Assembly: GCA_016744335.1 (NCBI GenBank)
Contig: JADGEO010000010.1
Coordinates: 1-64,000, forward strand
Direction: 5' to 3'
Length of the DNA stretch: 64,000 bases
Origin: Anaerolineales bacterium
GTDB lineage: Bacteria; Chloroflexota; Anaerolineae; Anaerolineales; Villigracilaceae
Shown here piece by piece: positions 50,732 through 59,350 of this stretch (positions are counted from its first letter, which is position 1; every line of letters starts with the position of its first letter). The translations under genes and the position numbers were made by a program. Under the pieces are notes generated by a model. That model was not told the DNA's origin, made no database searches, and saw nothing but the letters and a program-made list of their open reading frames with translations.

Positions 50732-53700
50732 TTAGGATTCCTTTTTATGAAGTTGTTTTTCTTCTTTTTGTATACGAGAAGGCGTTATCTCAAGATGATA
50801 ACGGTGCCCTTTAAAGCCGATGTTGAAGCGAAGTTCTCGCCAGTGGGCAGGTAAACTGGGTGAGACAGATAGCTTCTCCTTACTTGTGTCGATTCCTGCG
50901 AAAGCACGCAGAGCAAAGAAGACGGTCCCCGTCATCACGCCAAGATGGATGCCTTCTTTCGTTGTGCCGCCTTGAATATCTACAAAGTCACTTTCAAGGG
51001 CTTCAGCGTAGAGTTGCCAACTTAACTGTTTATCGCCGAGCAAGTCTGCTAGATAAGCGTGAACAAGCCGACTTAAGGTTGAGCCGTGCGATGTTCGGGG
51101 CAGGTAATAGTCAAAATTTAGGCGCAAAAAATCATCGGGCGGGGCGTAGCCTAAATCACCCAAAATGCTTTTAACTTTCTCTTCGCCAAGTACATAAAAT
51201 ATCATCAATGCGTCAGCTTGTTTCGCGACCTTATAATCGTCTGGCGATTTGCCCTCAGCTTTCAGGATGCGATCCATACGATGGATATTGCCATATTTTT
51301 CGCGGTAATGTGCCCAATCGAGTTCTTTTAGAGCAAAATAGCCTTCAAATTGCTCAAGAACGCCCTCGTTATTAATCGGAATCGTGAGACGCTTAGAAAT
51401 ATCTTGCCAGCGCGTGAGTTCGTCATCCGAGAGTTGCAGTTTTTCAAGCAGGGTAGTTTTTGCTTTTTTGCTCATTTTATTGAGTAAATCAAAAGATCGC
51501 CGTAGCGACCATGCCACCAAGATATTGGTATAGCTATTATTTTTCAGCTCGCCTTCGTTGGTATTGGGATATTTCTCGTGGAACTCGTCTGGTCCCATCA
51601 CGCCAACGATGGAATAACGCCCGCTTTTTTCGTCAAAATTGGCTTTTTTAGCCCAAAATCGGCAAATTTCTAAAAAGACTTCTGCGCCGTAATTCTCTAG
51701 AAAATCCTGATCTTCGTTGCCCCATAAATAATCCCAGATATTGTAGGCAACCGCTAAGCTCACATGCCTTTGTAAAATACTGTAATCTTCACCCCATTTT
51801 CCCGAAAGCGGGTTTAGGTGCAAGGTTTGTGTCTCTTCATCGCCGCTACTGCCGCTTTGCCAGGGGAAAATTGCCCCATCAAAACCATTTTCCTTAGCAT
51901 ATTGTCGTGCTGCATCCAAACGGCGATAACGATACATTAATGCCGAGCGAGCGATTTCAGGAAAATGAAAATTAAGAAATGGCTGAATATATAATTCGTC
52001 CCAGAAGATATGCCCGCGGTACGCTTCTCCATGCAAGCCGCGTGCGGGCAACCCTGCATCAAAATCCTTATTATGGGGCGATGCTGACAGCATTGTGTGA
52101 TAAAGATGTAAACGGATTAATTTCTGTGCTTTTCTATCGCCCACTATTTCTATGTCAATTTTCTTCCAGATTTTTGTCCAAGCGGCTTCACTTTTTTTGC
52201 GAATTCCATCAAAACTTCTTTTTTGAGATAGCGCATCTTGCGCCGCTTCATTCATGCTTTGGATCGGCTCAGCAACCGTGTTTTCAACTTGCTCCTGGTT
52301 GGACGCGTAAACTGCCACCAATTTATCTACCGTTAAAGGAATGCCTTCTTTTACATCTACCGTGAAAAAGGTCTTTACCTTGGCTGGAGCGTGGATTTGC
52401 TCAAAATTTGGCACAATTTTCTGCCCATCAACAGTGATAAATAAATGCGCTTCTTCCGCAATTAAAATCTTAGATTGATTGGTCTTCACGAGCAAAGAGC
52501 TACGATTGCCCTTCCCATCGACTTTAATCCCTTCGAGGTGCTTGCTATTCAAATCTTTATAACGAGCCACGCCTGCGTTGATAATCTCTCCATCCAAGAT
52601 TGAGCGGACACTGATTTTCTTAGTGTAATTTAGTGGGGTAATTTCATAGCGTAACGCCGCCAAATGCGGATTATCCATACTTGCCAATCGTTGCGAAATA
52701 ATTTTTGTTTGATTTCCTTCAGCATCTTCAACGATTAATTCACGGCGTAAAATTCCAGTCCGAAAATCAAGACAACGGGAGATTTTCTTTATGTCGCCCC
52801 TCTCTAACTCATCCCTGATGGGGGAAGTGCCCGACAAGGCTGAGGGGGAGGGCGAAAACCATTCCCCGTCTTCAACCTTGAATGTGATTGGCAACCAATT
52901 GGGCGTATTAACCATGTCTTCGTTGCTGATGATACGTCCGCTAACTTCAGATTCCAAACGATTATAGAGACCGGTAATATAGGTGCCGGGATAATTTTCT
53001 TTGCCCGCAAAACTTTCTTCGAGTGCGCCACGTGTGGCGAAAAAACCATTCCCGATGCTGAGAAGGGTTTCTCGTGTTCCTTCCAGCTCAGGACGATAAT
53101 CATGATAAGAAATTGACCAGAGGTCATCTTCTAGCCCTTTTGCAAACCATTGATCGATTTTTTCTATATCAATTTCAGCAAGGTCTTCTACGACTATATC
53201 TGCGCCATTGATGCGAAGAGCCTGAGCGTTATTGTCGCGCGCTACGCCGATCGTTAAGCCAAACCCGCCTTTTTGACCCGCCTGCACGCCAGAAACGGCA
53301 TCTTCAACGATGACGGTACGATCATAGTGAACGCCTAAATTGTCGCAGGCGGTTGTGAAAATATCCGCTTGGGGTTTGCCCATCAAGCCTAATTTGGCGG
53401 AAGCAACTCCATCCACGCGCGTCTCGATCAGATCCAATAAGCCAACAGTTTCCAAGACAACTTTCGCATTCTTGCTTGAAGAAGCCACGCCTATCCGAAT
53501 TCCGGCATCTCGTAATTGGTGCATAAAATTGACCGTGCTTTGATAAACACGCACATTTCCCGCCTGAATGCTTTTGTTGAAAAGGGTATTTTTACGATTT
53601 CCCAACCCGCAAATAGTTTTTTCTTTGGGCGCATCATTGGGGTCGCCAAAAGGTAGCTCAATGTCGCGCGCTTTTAGAAAAGAATCTACGCCCTGATAGC

Positions 53701-53893
53701 GCGGTTTTCCATCAACATAGGGGAGATAATCTTGCTCGTGAGTAAACTCGCGGAAGGGAGTGTTCGTTTTCTCAGCATGAGTGCGCAAAAAATCATCGAA
53801 CATTTTCTTCCAGGCAGTGCTATGCGTGGAAGCGGTGTCAGTGATGACCCCGTCGAGGTCGAAGATAACTGCGTCAAAATAATGTTTTTTCAT
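50732..53893 (-). CDS. HAD beta-phosphoglucomutase-like domain fused to GH65 disaccharide phosphorylase
   Basis: N-terminus FDAVIFDLDGVITDTASTHSTAWKKMFDDFL...VIVEDAVSGVQAGQKGGF; C-terminus GH65: FWDELYIQPFLNFHFPEIARSALMYRYRRLDAARQYAKENGFDGAIFPWQSGSSGDEET...GVMGPDEFHEKYPNTNEGELKNNSYTN. Confidence 0.92.
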   Translation of the reverse strand: MKKHYFDAVIFDLDGVITDTASTHSTAWKKMFDDFLRTHAEKTNTPFREFTHEQDYLPYVDGKPRYQGVDSFLKARDIELPFGDPNDAPKEKTICGLGNRKNTLFNKSIQAGNVRVYQSTVNFMHQLRDAGIRIGVASSSKNAKVVLETVGLLDLIETRVDGVASAKLGLMGKPQADIFTTACDNLGVHYDRTVIVEDAVSGVQAGQKGGFGLTIGVARDNNAQALRINGADIVVEDLAEIDIEKIDQWFAKGLEDDLWSISYHDYRPELEGTRETLLSIGNGFFATRGALEESFAGKENYPGTYITGLYNRLESEVSGRIISNEDMVNTPNWLPITFKVEDGEWFSPSPSALSGTSPIRDELERGDIKKISRCLDFRTGILRRELIVEDAEGNQTKIISQRLASMDNPHLAALRYEITPLNYTKKISVRSILDGEIINAGVARYKDLNSKHLEGIKVDGKGNRSSLLVKTNQSKILIAEEAHLFITVDGQKIVPNFEQIHAPAKVKTFFTVDVKEGIPLTVDKLVAVYASNQEQVENTVAEPIQSMNEAAQDALSQKRSFDGIRKKSEAAWTKIWKKIDIEIVGDRKAQKLIRLHLYHTMLSASPHNKDFDAGLPARGLHGEAYRGHIFWDELYIQPFLNFHFPEIARSALMYRYRRLDAARQYAKENGFDGAIFPWQSGSSGDEETQTLHLNPLSGKWGEDYSILQRHVSLAVAYNIWDYLWGNEDQDFLENYGAEVFLEICRFWAKKANFDEKSGRYSIVGVMGPDEFHEKYPNTNEGELKNNSYTNILVAWSLRRSFDLLNKMSKKAKTTLLEKLQLSDDELTRWQDISKRLTIPINNEGVLEQFEGYFALKELDWAHYREKYGNIHRMDRILKAEGKSPDDYKVAKQADALMIFYVLGEEKVKSILGDLGYAPPDDFLRLNFDYYLPRTSHGSTLSRLVHAYLADLLGDKQLSWQLYAEALESDFVDIQGGTTKEGIHLGVMTGTVFFALRAFAGIDTSKEKLSVSPSLPAHWRELRFNIGFKGHRYHLEITPSRIQKEEKQLHKKES
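52796..52856. repeat. Intergenic-type repeat inside GH65 CDS
   Basis: cctctctaactcatccctgatgggggaagtgcccgacaaggctgagggggagggcg, translated FSPSPSALSGTSPIRDELERG. Confidence 0.65.
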
Positions 53894-53966
53894 AGAGTAG
53901 ATTTTTGCATCAAACTTATTCAATAATGCGAGAGAAAAAGCTAGGTTGGGGCTAGATTTTAATAAA

Positions 53967-53996
53967 AAACTCCCCAACCTCATGGCTGGGGAGTTT
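53967..53996 (-). terminator. Rho-independent terminator after ABC permease gene
   Basis: AAACTCCCCAACC-tcat-GGCTGGGGAGTTT; on the minus strand followed by T run. Confidence 0.85.
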
Positions 53997-54008
53997 CGGG
54001 TAGAAGAT

Positions 54009-55112
54009 TTAACCTTTTACGGAACCAGCCAACATACCCCGTACAAAATATCTTTGCAGGGCAAAAAATACAGCTAGTGGCAGGAGCATGGATATAAATG
54101 CTCCAGAAGTGAGTAGGTGCCAGTCCTGTCCTTTTTCACCGACAATAGATGCGAGGGCGTAAGTGATAACGCGCGTTTTCTCGCCCAAAAAGACGAGAGA
54201 AACGAGATAGTCGTTCCAAACCCAGAGGAATTGGAAGATGGCAAAGGATGCCAGTGCAGGAACTGAGAGGGGCAATATCAGACGAATGAAAATAGTGAAA
54301 TTTGATGCACCGTCAATATAAGCCGCTTCGAGTAACTCTCGGGGGAGAGTGCTAATATAGTTAAAAAGCAGATACGTGGCGAGCGGCAAGCCAAATCCCG
54401 TATGCGCTAGCCAAATTCCAAGAAAGGTACCATTTAAGTCTAATTTTGTGTAATCTTGCAAAATTGGGACTAAAGAAATTTGTAATGGAACAACGAGAAT
54501 TGCCACAATCATTGTGAAGAATAGGTCCCTGCCCGGAAATTTGAGCCAAGAAAACCCAAATGCAGCAAATGCAGCAATCAAAATCGGAATGACCGTGGCG
54601 GGAACAGCCACCGCAATAGAGTTGAGAAATGCACCGCCTAAATTGTTGCCTTTGCGGATGATTTCATTTCCTCCAGCGTCGGTAAAAGAGATTTCTTTTC
54701 CAGTGATGACATCTTTATAGTTGTCGAGGGTCAAATTTGAAGCAAATCCTACCCAGCCTTCTTCGCTGATAGTTATTTTTCGACTGCGTTTATTGCCGTA
54801 CCAAGTCAGTTTTCTGCCATCGGGTAAGACTACGCCTTCACGCCATTCTTCAAAAGTGGCAGAAGTGCCTTCGATAATAATTTGTCCGTCTACATCAATA
54901 TCATCTTCAAGAATTAGTTCGCCTATATCGCCATCTGCTTTATGGGGGAAAACGGCCCACCAGCCAGAATTAAAAATATCCTGGCTATCTCTAAATGAAG
55001 TGATAAAAACACCCAAGGTTGGCGTAAGCCATATCAGACAGATTAAGATTAAAACCCCATTGATAATAAGAGATGATCTTTTTTTCTGACCTTTTAAACT
55101 GCTAGTAGCCAT
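54009..55112 (-). CDS. Carbohydrate ABC transporter permease (MalG-type) with extracytoplasmic insert
   Basis: ELLEAAYIDGASNFTIFIRLILPLSVPALASFAIFQFLWVWNDYL; long N-terminal loop before LNSIAVAVPATVIPILIAAFAAF. Confidence 0.9.
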   Translation of the reverse strand: MATSSLKGQKKRSSLIINGVLILICLIWLTPTLGVFITSFRDSQDIFNSGWWAVFPHKADGDIGELILEDDIDVDGQIIIEGTSATFEEWREGVVLPDGRKLTWYGNKRSRKITISEEGWVGFASNLTLDNYKDVITGKEISFTDAGGNEIIRKGNNLGGAFLNSIAVAVPATVIPILIAAFAAFGFSWLKFPGRDLFFTMIVAILVVPLQISLVPILQDYTKLDLNGTFLGIWLAHTGFGLPLATYLLFNYISTLPRELLEAAYIDGASNFTIFIRLILPLSVPALASFAIFQFLWVWNDYLVSLVFLGEKTRVITYALASIVGEKGQDWHLLTSGAFISMLLPLAVFFALQRYFVRGMLAGSVKG

Positions 55113-56227
55113 TAGAAAGCCCTCCTGTCTTTATTGAATTCACGTAAATTATAGACAATGACTGGAACAACAGCAATTAAGAGAATAATCGCAATTGCAG
55201 AAGCACGCCCTGTATTGCCATAGGTAAAGCGTTGCAAATAAAACTCATTGGCGATAACGTTTGTGCCGTTATTGCCACCTGTCATCACTCGAACAATGTC
55301 GAATAATTTCAAGCTAAAAATAACGATAGTTGTCGTGACTGTCAGTAAGGTGCCTTTGATGTAGGGAACGGTAATGCCAAAGAAGGCTTGTACCTCAGTA
55401 GCGCCATCTATACGGGCAGACTCTAGTAATTCGTCTGGGATGCCCTTAATTGCAGAGGAGATAATGACCATCGCAAATCCTGTTTGGAGCCAAACCATGA
55501 TAATGATGAGGAAGAAATTATTCCACGGGGGTAAACTAAGCCAAGGCTGTGATTCCCAGCCTAGCGCAATAACAATTGCATTGAGTAAACCGATTTCCTG
55601 AATACCAACGCCAACGCCTCTGTAGGTATATACAAATTTCCAAATTACGCCTGCGCCCACAAACGAGATTGCCATTGGCATAAAAATAATCGCTTTATAG
55701 ATAGGCTCAAATTTGCTACGGTCTGCCAGTACAGCAACCAGCAAGCCAAAGCTCACACTAAGCGCTGTGCCAAAAACCATCCATAGCAAATTGTTACGAA
55801 AAGTTTCAAGCATAATGCGGTCTGTGAAGGCAAATTTATAGTTGTTGAAAATCGCCCAACCTGTTCCAATCCATTCTTGCCCCAACGGTCCCTTGAAACT
55901 TAAAATCAATGTACGGAAAACGGGAATGATAAGATACCACGCCATAATCGCAACAGCCGGACCGATAAATACGAAGGGTTGTAATTTTCGTCCCCATTCT
56001 CCCGGCAATTGTTCTACAAACCAATTTAGGACAACGAAAAGGAGGGCTACGCCACCCACTCCCCAAAGGATGGCAACCAAAATGATAACAAGTTGTGGGG
56101 CATCGCTGTCTCGTAAGAAGAGAAATACTTGCCATAATCCCCAAAATGTAGCTATAGAGACTAAAAAGGAAAGAAGTATTCTTCCAAGAGTTGTTAAAGC
56201 AGACGAGTCTTTTTGAGGTGTTTCCAT
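55112..56227 (-). CDS. Sugar ABC transporter permease (MalF-type)
   Basis: DELLESARIDGATEVQAFFGITVPYIKGTLLTV EAA motif. Confidence 0.9.
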   Translation of the reverse strand: METPQKDSSALTTLGRILLSFLVSIATFWGLWQVFLFLRDSDAPQLVIILVAILWGVGGVALLFVVLNWFVEQLPGEWGRKLQPFVFIGPAVAIMAWYLIIPVFRTLILSFKGPLGQEWIGTGWAIFNNYKFAFTDRIMLETFRNNLLWMVFGTALSVSFGLLVAVLADRSKFEPIYKAIIFMPMAISFVGAGVIWKFVYTYRGVGVGIQEIGLLNAIVIALGWESQPWLSLPPWNNFFLIIIMVWLQTGFAMVIISSAIKGIPDELLESARIDGATEVQAFFGITVPYIKGTLLTVTTTIVIFSLKLFDIVRVMTGGNNGTNVIANEFYLQRFTYGNTGRASAIAIILLIAVVPVIVYNLREFNKDRRAF

Positions 56228-56329
56228 AGACTTTACCTCCTAAAAAATAATTGGGATTGCTCGTAAAGCGAGATTTATCTCGCTTTAGTTTATAAGTGAA
56301 AGATAGATCTTAGATTACAAATAATTGGG

Positions 56330-56456
56330 ACGAAGAGCGGTGCATCGCTCTTGATTTCAACTTGCGTGCTTTTGGTCAACATTTCCTTGGCGTATAGTGT
56401 GGTGACGTTCACGCCGAGAAAATGCTAGGGATTTGGCACCCCAGCTCAAATCATGT
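56330..56456. repeat. Dispersed intergenic repeat, copy 2
   Basis: gacgaagagcggtgcatcgctc...cttgcgtgcttttggtcaacatttccttggcgta...ggcaccccagctcaaatcatgt; similar to 42825-42945. Confidence 0.75.
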
Positions 56457-56488
56457 TCGATACGGCTTTATATCTAAAAGATGAAGTT

Positions 56489-56520
56489 TAGAAGGACGGG
56501 ATATACTTCCCGTCCTTCTA
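56489..56520 (-). terminator. Stem-loop between binding-protein and permease genes
   Basis: AGAAGGACGGGA-tatac-TTCCCGTCCTTCT. Confidence 0.75.
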
Positions 56521-56555
56521 TTCTACATTAAGACCTGATAGGTCTAATATCTAAC

Positions 56556-59243
56556 TTATTCGGTGGGCCAAGAGTCGTCAATTTGTTGCAATGCGCCTTC
56601 CATTTCTACAGTGCCGCTTACGTAATCGGTCATGTATTTCCAGAAAGTGCCTGCGCCAACGGAGCCGGGCATAAGGTCAGAGGCATCGAAGCGGAAAGAA
56701 TCTGCATTCAAGATGATCTCAGCAACGTCACGGGTGACGGAGTCTGCGTACCAATCTAAATCGGAGTCATTATGCGGTGAAATTGCGCCGCCAGCTTCGA
56801 CCCAACCTTTGACAGAGTCGCCGGTGGAGAAGTATTGAATGGTTGCGCGAACTTCGGGGCGGTCGTTGAACATAGCGTAAATATCGCCTGCGCCGAGGAC
56901 GGGCTTGCCGTATTGTTCATCAATTGGGGGTAGATAGAAGAAATCGTAATCTACGCCAGCTTCTTTGCCTTCTGGGAAGAAGGAAGTGATGAAGTTGCCT
57001 TGACGGTGCAACCAGCATTTGGGGGGTGAATCAAACATGGGGGGGGGGGCATCACCAAAGAAAGTGGTGGGGATGGAAGCTTGCCCGCCATAAACGTAAG
57101 CATCGTTGAACCAAATGTCGGTAACATAACCGAGTGCATTTTGTACTTCGGGGGAGTTGAAGGCTAATTCGCCAGCAACCCATTTGTCGTAATTTTCAAG
57201 GGAAGTGGTGCGGAGCATGGTGTCTTCGAGCCAGTCGGTCATTGCCCAACCAGTTGCGGCACCAGATTCGATTCCTATACACCAAGGGGTATCACCGTCA
57301 GAGGCGATGGTTTCGGTGAGGGTCATCATTTCAGCCCAGGTTTCAGGAACTTCGTAGCCAGCGGCATCAAATTCGGCTTTCGGGTAGAAAACCAAAGATT
57401 TACCATTTGCACGTCCCCAAACACCAGCCATCATTGCGCCATCGGGACCTTCCATTGTGCCCATATCGAGCCAGGATTGGATGTAATTCTCATTCAGCCA
57501 ATCTTCATCAATGACACCATTGAGGTCAACAACTTGACCTTTGGCAACCATCGTGGACAAAAGACCAGGTTGTGGGAAGTCAACAATGTCGGGGGCATCG
57601 CCACCGTCTACACGGATGGTGATGGAGGCTTCAAATTCTTTGGAGCCTTCATATTGAATATCAATGCCGGTTGCTTCTTCATAAGCGGCAACTGATGCGT
57701 CAAATTTGACAGCATCTGCATCGGTGAAAGGACCAGACATGGTAACAACTGTGCCATCATACTCACCATCGTAAGCGGCGGCGAGTTCATCACCTGGAGC
57801 AACATCAGATGCGGCAGGAGTTTCTGCACCATCAGAGGCGGGCCAAGAATCGTCAATTTGTTGGAGTGCGTCTTCCATTTCTACTGTACCGCTTACGTAA
57901 TCGGTCATGTATTTCCAGAAGGTACCAGCACCAACAGCACCGGGCATAAGGTCAGAGGCATCGAAGCGGAAGGAATCTGCATTCAGGATGATCTCAGCAA
58001 CGTCACGGGTGACGGAGTCTGCATACCAATCTAAGTTGGAGTCGTTATGCGGTGAAATTGCGCCGCCAGCTTCAACCCAACCTTTGACAGAGTCGCCAGT
58101 GGAGAAGTATTGAATTGCAGCACGAACTTCGGGGCGGTCGTTGAACATAGCATAAATATCGCCTGCGCCGAGGACGGGTTTGCCGTATTGTTCGTCAATT
58201 GGGGGCAGATAGAAGAAATCGTAATCTACGCCAGCTTCTTTGCCTTCTGGGAAGAAGGAAGTGATGAAGTTGCCTTGACGGTGCAACCAGCATTTGGGGG
58301 GTGAATCAAACATAGGGGTGGGGGCATCACCAAAGAAAGTGGTGGGGATGGAAGCTTGCCCGCCATAAACGTAAGCATCGTTGAACCAAATGTCGGTAAC
58401 ATAACCGAGTGCATTTTGTACTTCAGGGGAGTTGAAGGCTAATTCGCCAGCAACCCATTTGTCGTAATTTTCAAGGGAAGTAGTGCGGAGCATGGTGTCT
58501 TCGAGCCAGTCGGTCATTGCCCAACCAGTTGCGGCACCAGATTCGATTCCTATACACCAAGGGGTATCACCGTCAGAGGCGATGGTTTCGGTGAGGGTCA
58601 TCATTTCAGCCCAGGTTTCAGGAACTTCGTAGCCAGCGGCATCAAATTCGGCTTTCGGGTAGAAAACCAAAGATTTACCATTTGCACGTGCCCAAACACC
58701 AGCCATCATAGGACCATCGGGACCTTCCATTGTGCCCATATCGAGCCAGGATTGGATGTAATTCTCATTCAGCCAAGCTTCATCAATGACACCATTTAGG
58801 TCAACAACTTGACCTTTGGCAACCATAGTGGACAAAAGACCAGGTTGTGGGAAGTCAACAATGTCGGGGGCATCGCCACCGTCTACACGGATGGTGATGG
58901 AGGCTTCAAATTCTTTGGAGCCTTCGTATTGGATATCAATGCCAGTTGCTTCTTCGAAAGCAACAACAGAATTGTCAAATTTGACGGCATCTGCATCGGT
59001 GAAAGGACCAGACATGGTAACAACTGTGCCATCATATTCACCAGCGTAAGCCGCGGCAAGTTCGTCACCTGCAGGGGCGACATCAACAGCAGCGTGTTCT
59101 TCTGCCATAGACTCATCTTCCATAGACTCTTCTGCTGTTTCGGGTTCTTCTACAACAGGTTCTTCAGGTTCAGGAGCGCAAGCTGAGATAATCATACTTG
59201 AAACCATCAGCAACACAAAAAGGGTGAGAAGTATTTTCTTCAT
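56556..59243 (-). CDS. Sugar ABC transporter substrate-binding lipoprotein with two tandem near-identical full-length domains
   Basis: MKKILLTLFVLLMVSSMIISACAPEPEEP lipobox; DELAAAY.GEYDGTVVTMSGPFTDADAVKFD...DDSWP occurs twice with ~1275-bp period. Confidence 0.93.
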   Translation of the reverse strand: MKKILLTLFVLLMVSSMIISACAPEPEEPVVEEPETAEESMEDESMAEEHAAVDVAPAGDELAAAYAGEYDGTVVTMSGPFTDADAVKFDNSVVAFEEATGIDIQYEGSKEFEASITIRVDGGDAPDIVDFPQPGLLSTMVAKGQVVDLNGVIDEAWLNENYIQSWLDMGTMEGPDGPMMAGVWARANGKSLVFYPKAEFDAAGYEVPETWAEMMTLTETIASDGDTPWCIGIESGAATGWAMTDWLEDTMLRTTSLENYDKWVAGELAFNSPEVQNALGYVTDIWFNDAYVYGGQASIPTTFFGDAPTPMFDSPPKCWLHRQGNFITSFFPEGKEAGVDYDFFYLPPIDEQYGKPVLGAGDIYAMFNDRPEVRAAIQYFSTGDSVKGWVEAGGAISPHNDSNLDWYADSVTRDVAEIILNADSFRFDASDLMPGAVGAGTFWKYMTDYVSGTVEMEDALQQIDDSWPASDGAETPAASDVAPGDELAAAYDGEYDGTVVTMSGPFTDADAVKFDASVAAYEEATGIDIQYEGSKEFEASITIRVDGGDAPDIVDFPQPGLLSTMVAKGQVVDLNGVIDEDWLNENYIQSWLDMGTMEGPDGAMMAGVWGRANGKSLVFYPKAEFDAAGYEVPETWAEMMTLTETIASDGDTPWCIGIESGAATGWAMTDWLEDTMLRTTSLENYDKWVAGELAFNSPEVQNALGYVTDIWFNDAYVYGGQASIPTTFFGDAPPPMFDSPPKCWLHRQGNFITSFFPEGKEAGVDYDFFYLPPIDEQYGKPVLGAGDIYAMFNDRPEVRATIQYFSTGDSVKGWVEAGGAISPHNDSDLDWYADSVTRDVAEIILNADSFRFDASDLMPGSVGAGTFWKYMTDYVSGTVEMEGALQQIDDSWPTE

Positions 59244-59303
59244 TATTTTATATTCCTCCGAATATAGGGGTCTTATAGGTTTTTGAAATTCTCAATAAAA
59301 TAT

Positions 59304-59337
59304 TTAATCTAAATTCGAGCGCACCACCTCCTTAAAA
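59304..59337 (-). promoter_or_regulatory. Putative leader: SD-like element plus 6-codon ORF upstream of binding-protein gene
   Basis: Minus strand TTTAAGGAGGTGGTGCGCTCGAATTTAGATTAA (ORF GTG CGC TCG AAT TTA GAT TAA at 59304-59324). Confidence 0.4.
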
Positions 59338-59350
59338 AAACTTCATTTAA

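Noticed and set aside
56632-59186. Repeated antisense ORFs in the doubled binding-protein gene (e.g. 56632-56838 and 57907-58113)
   Set aside because: They occur twice only because the host gene is duplicated; no independent coding evidence.
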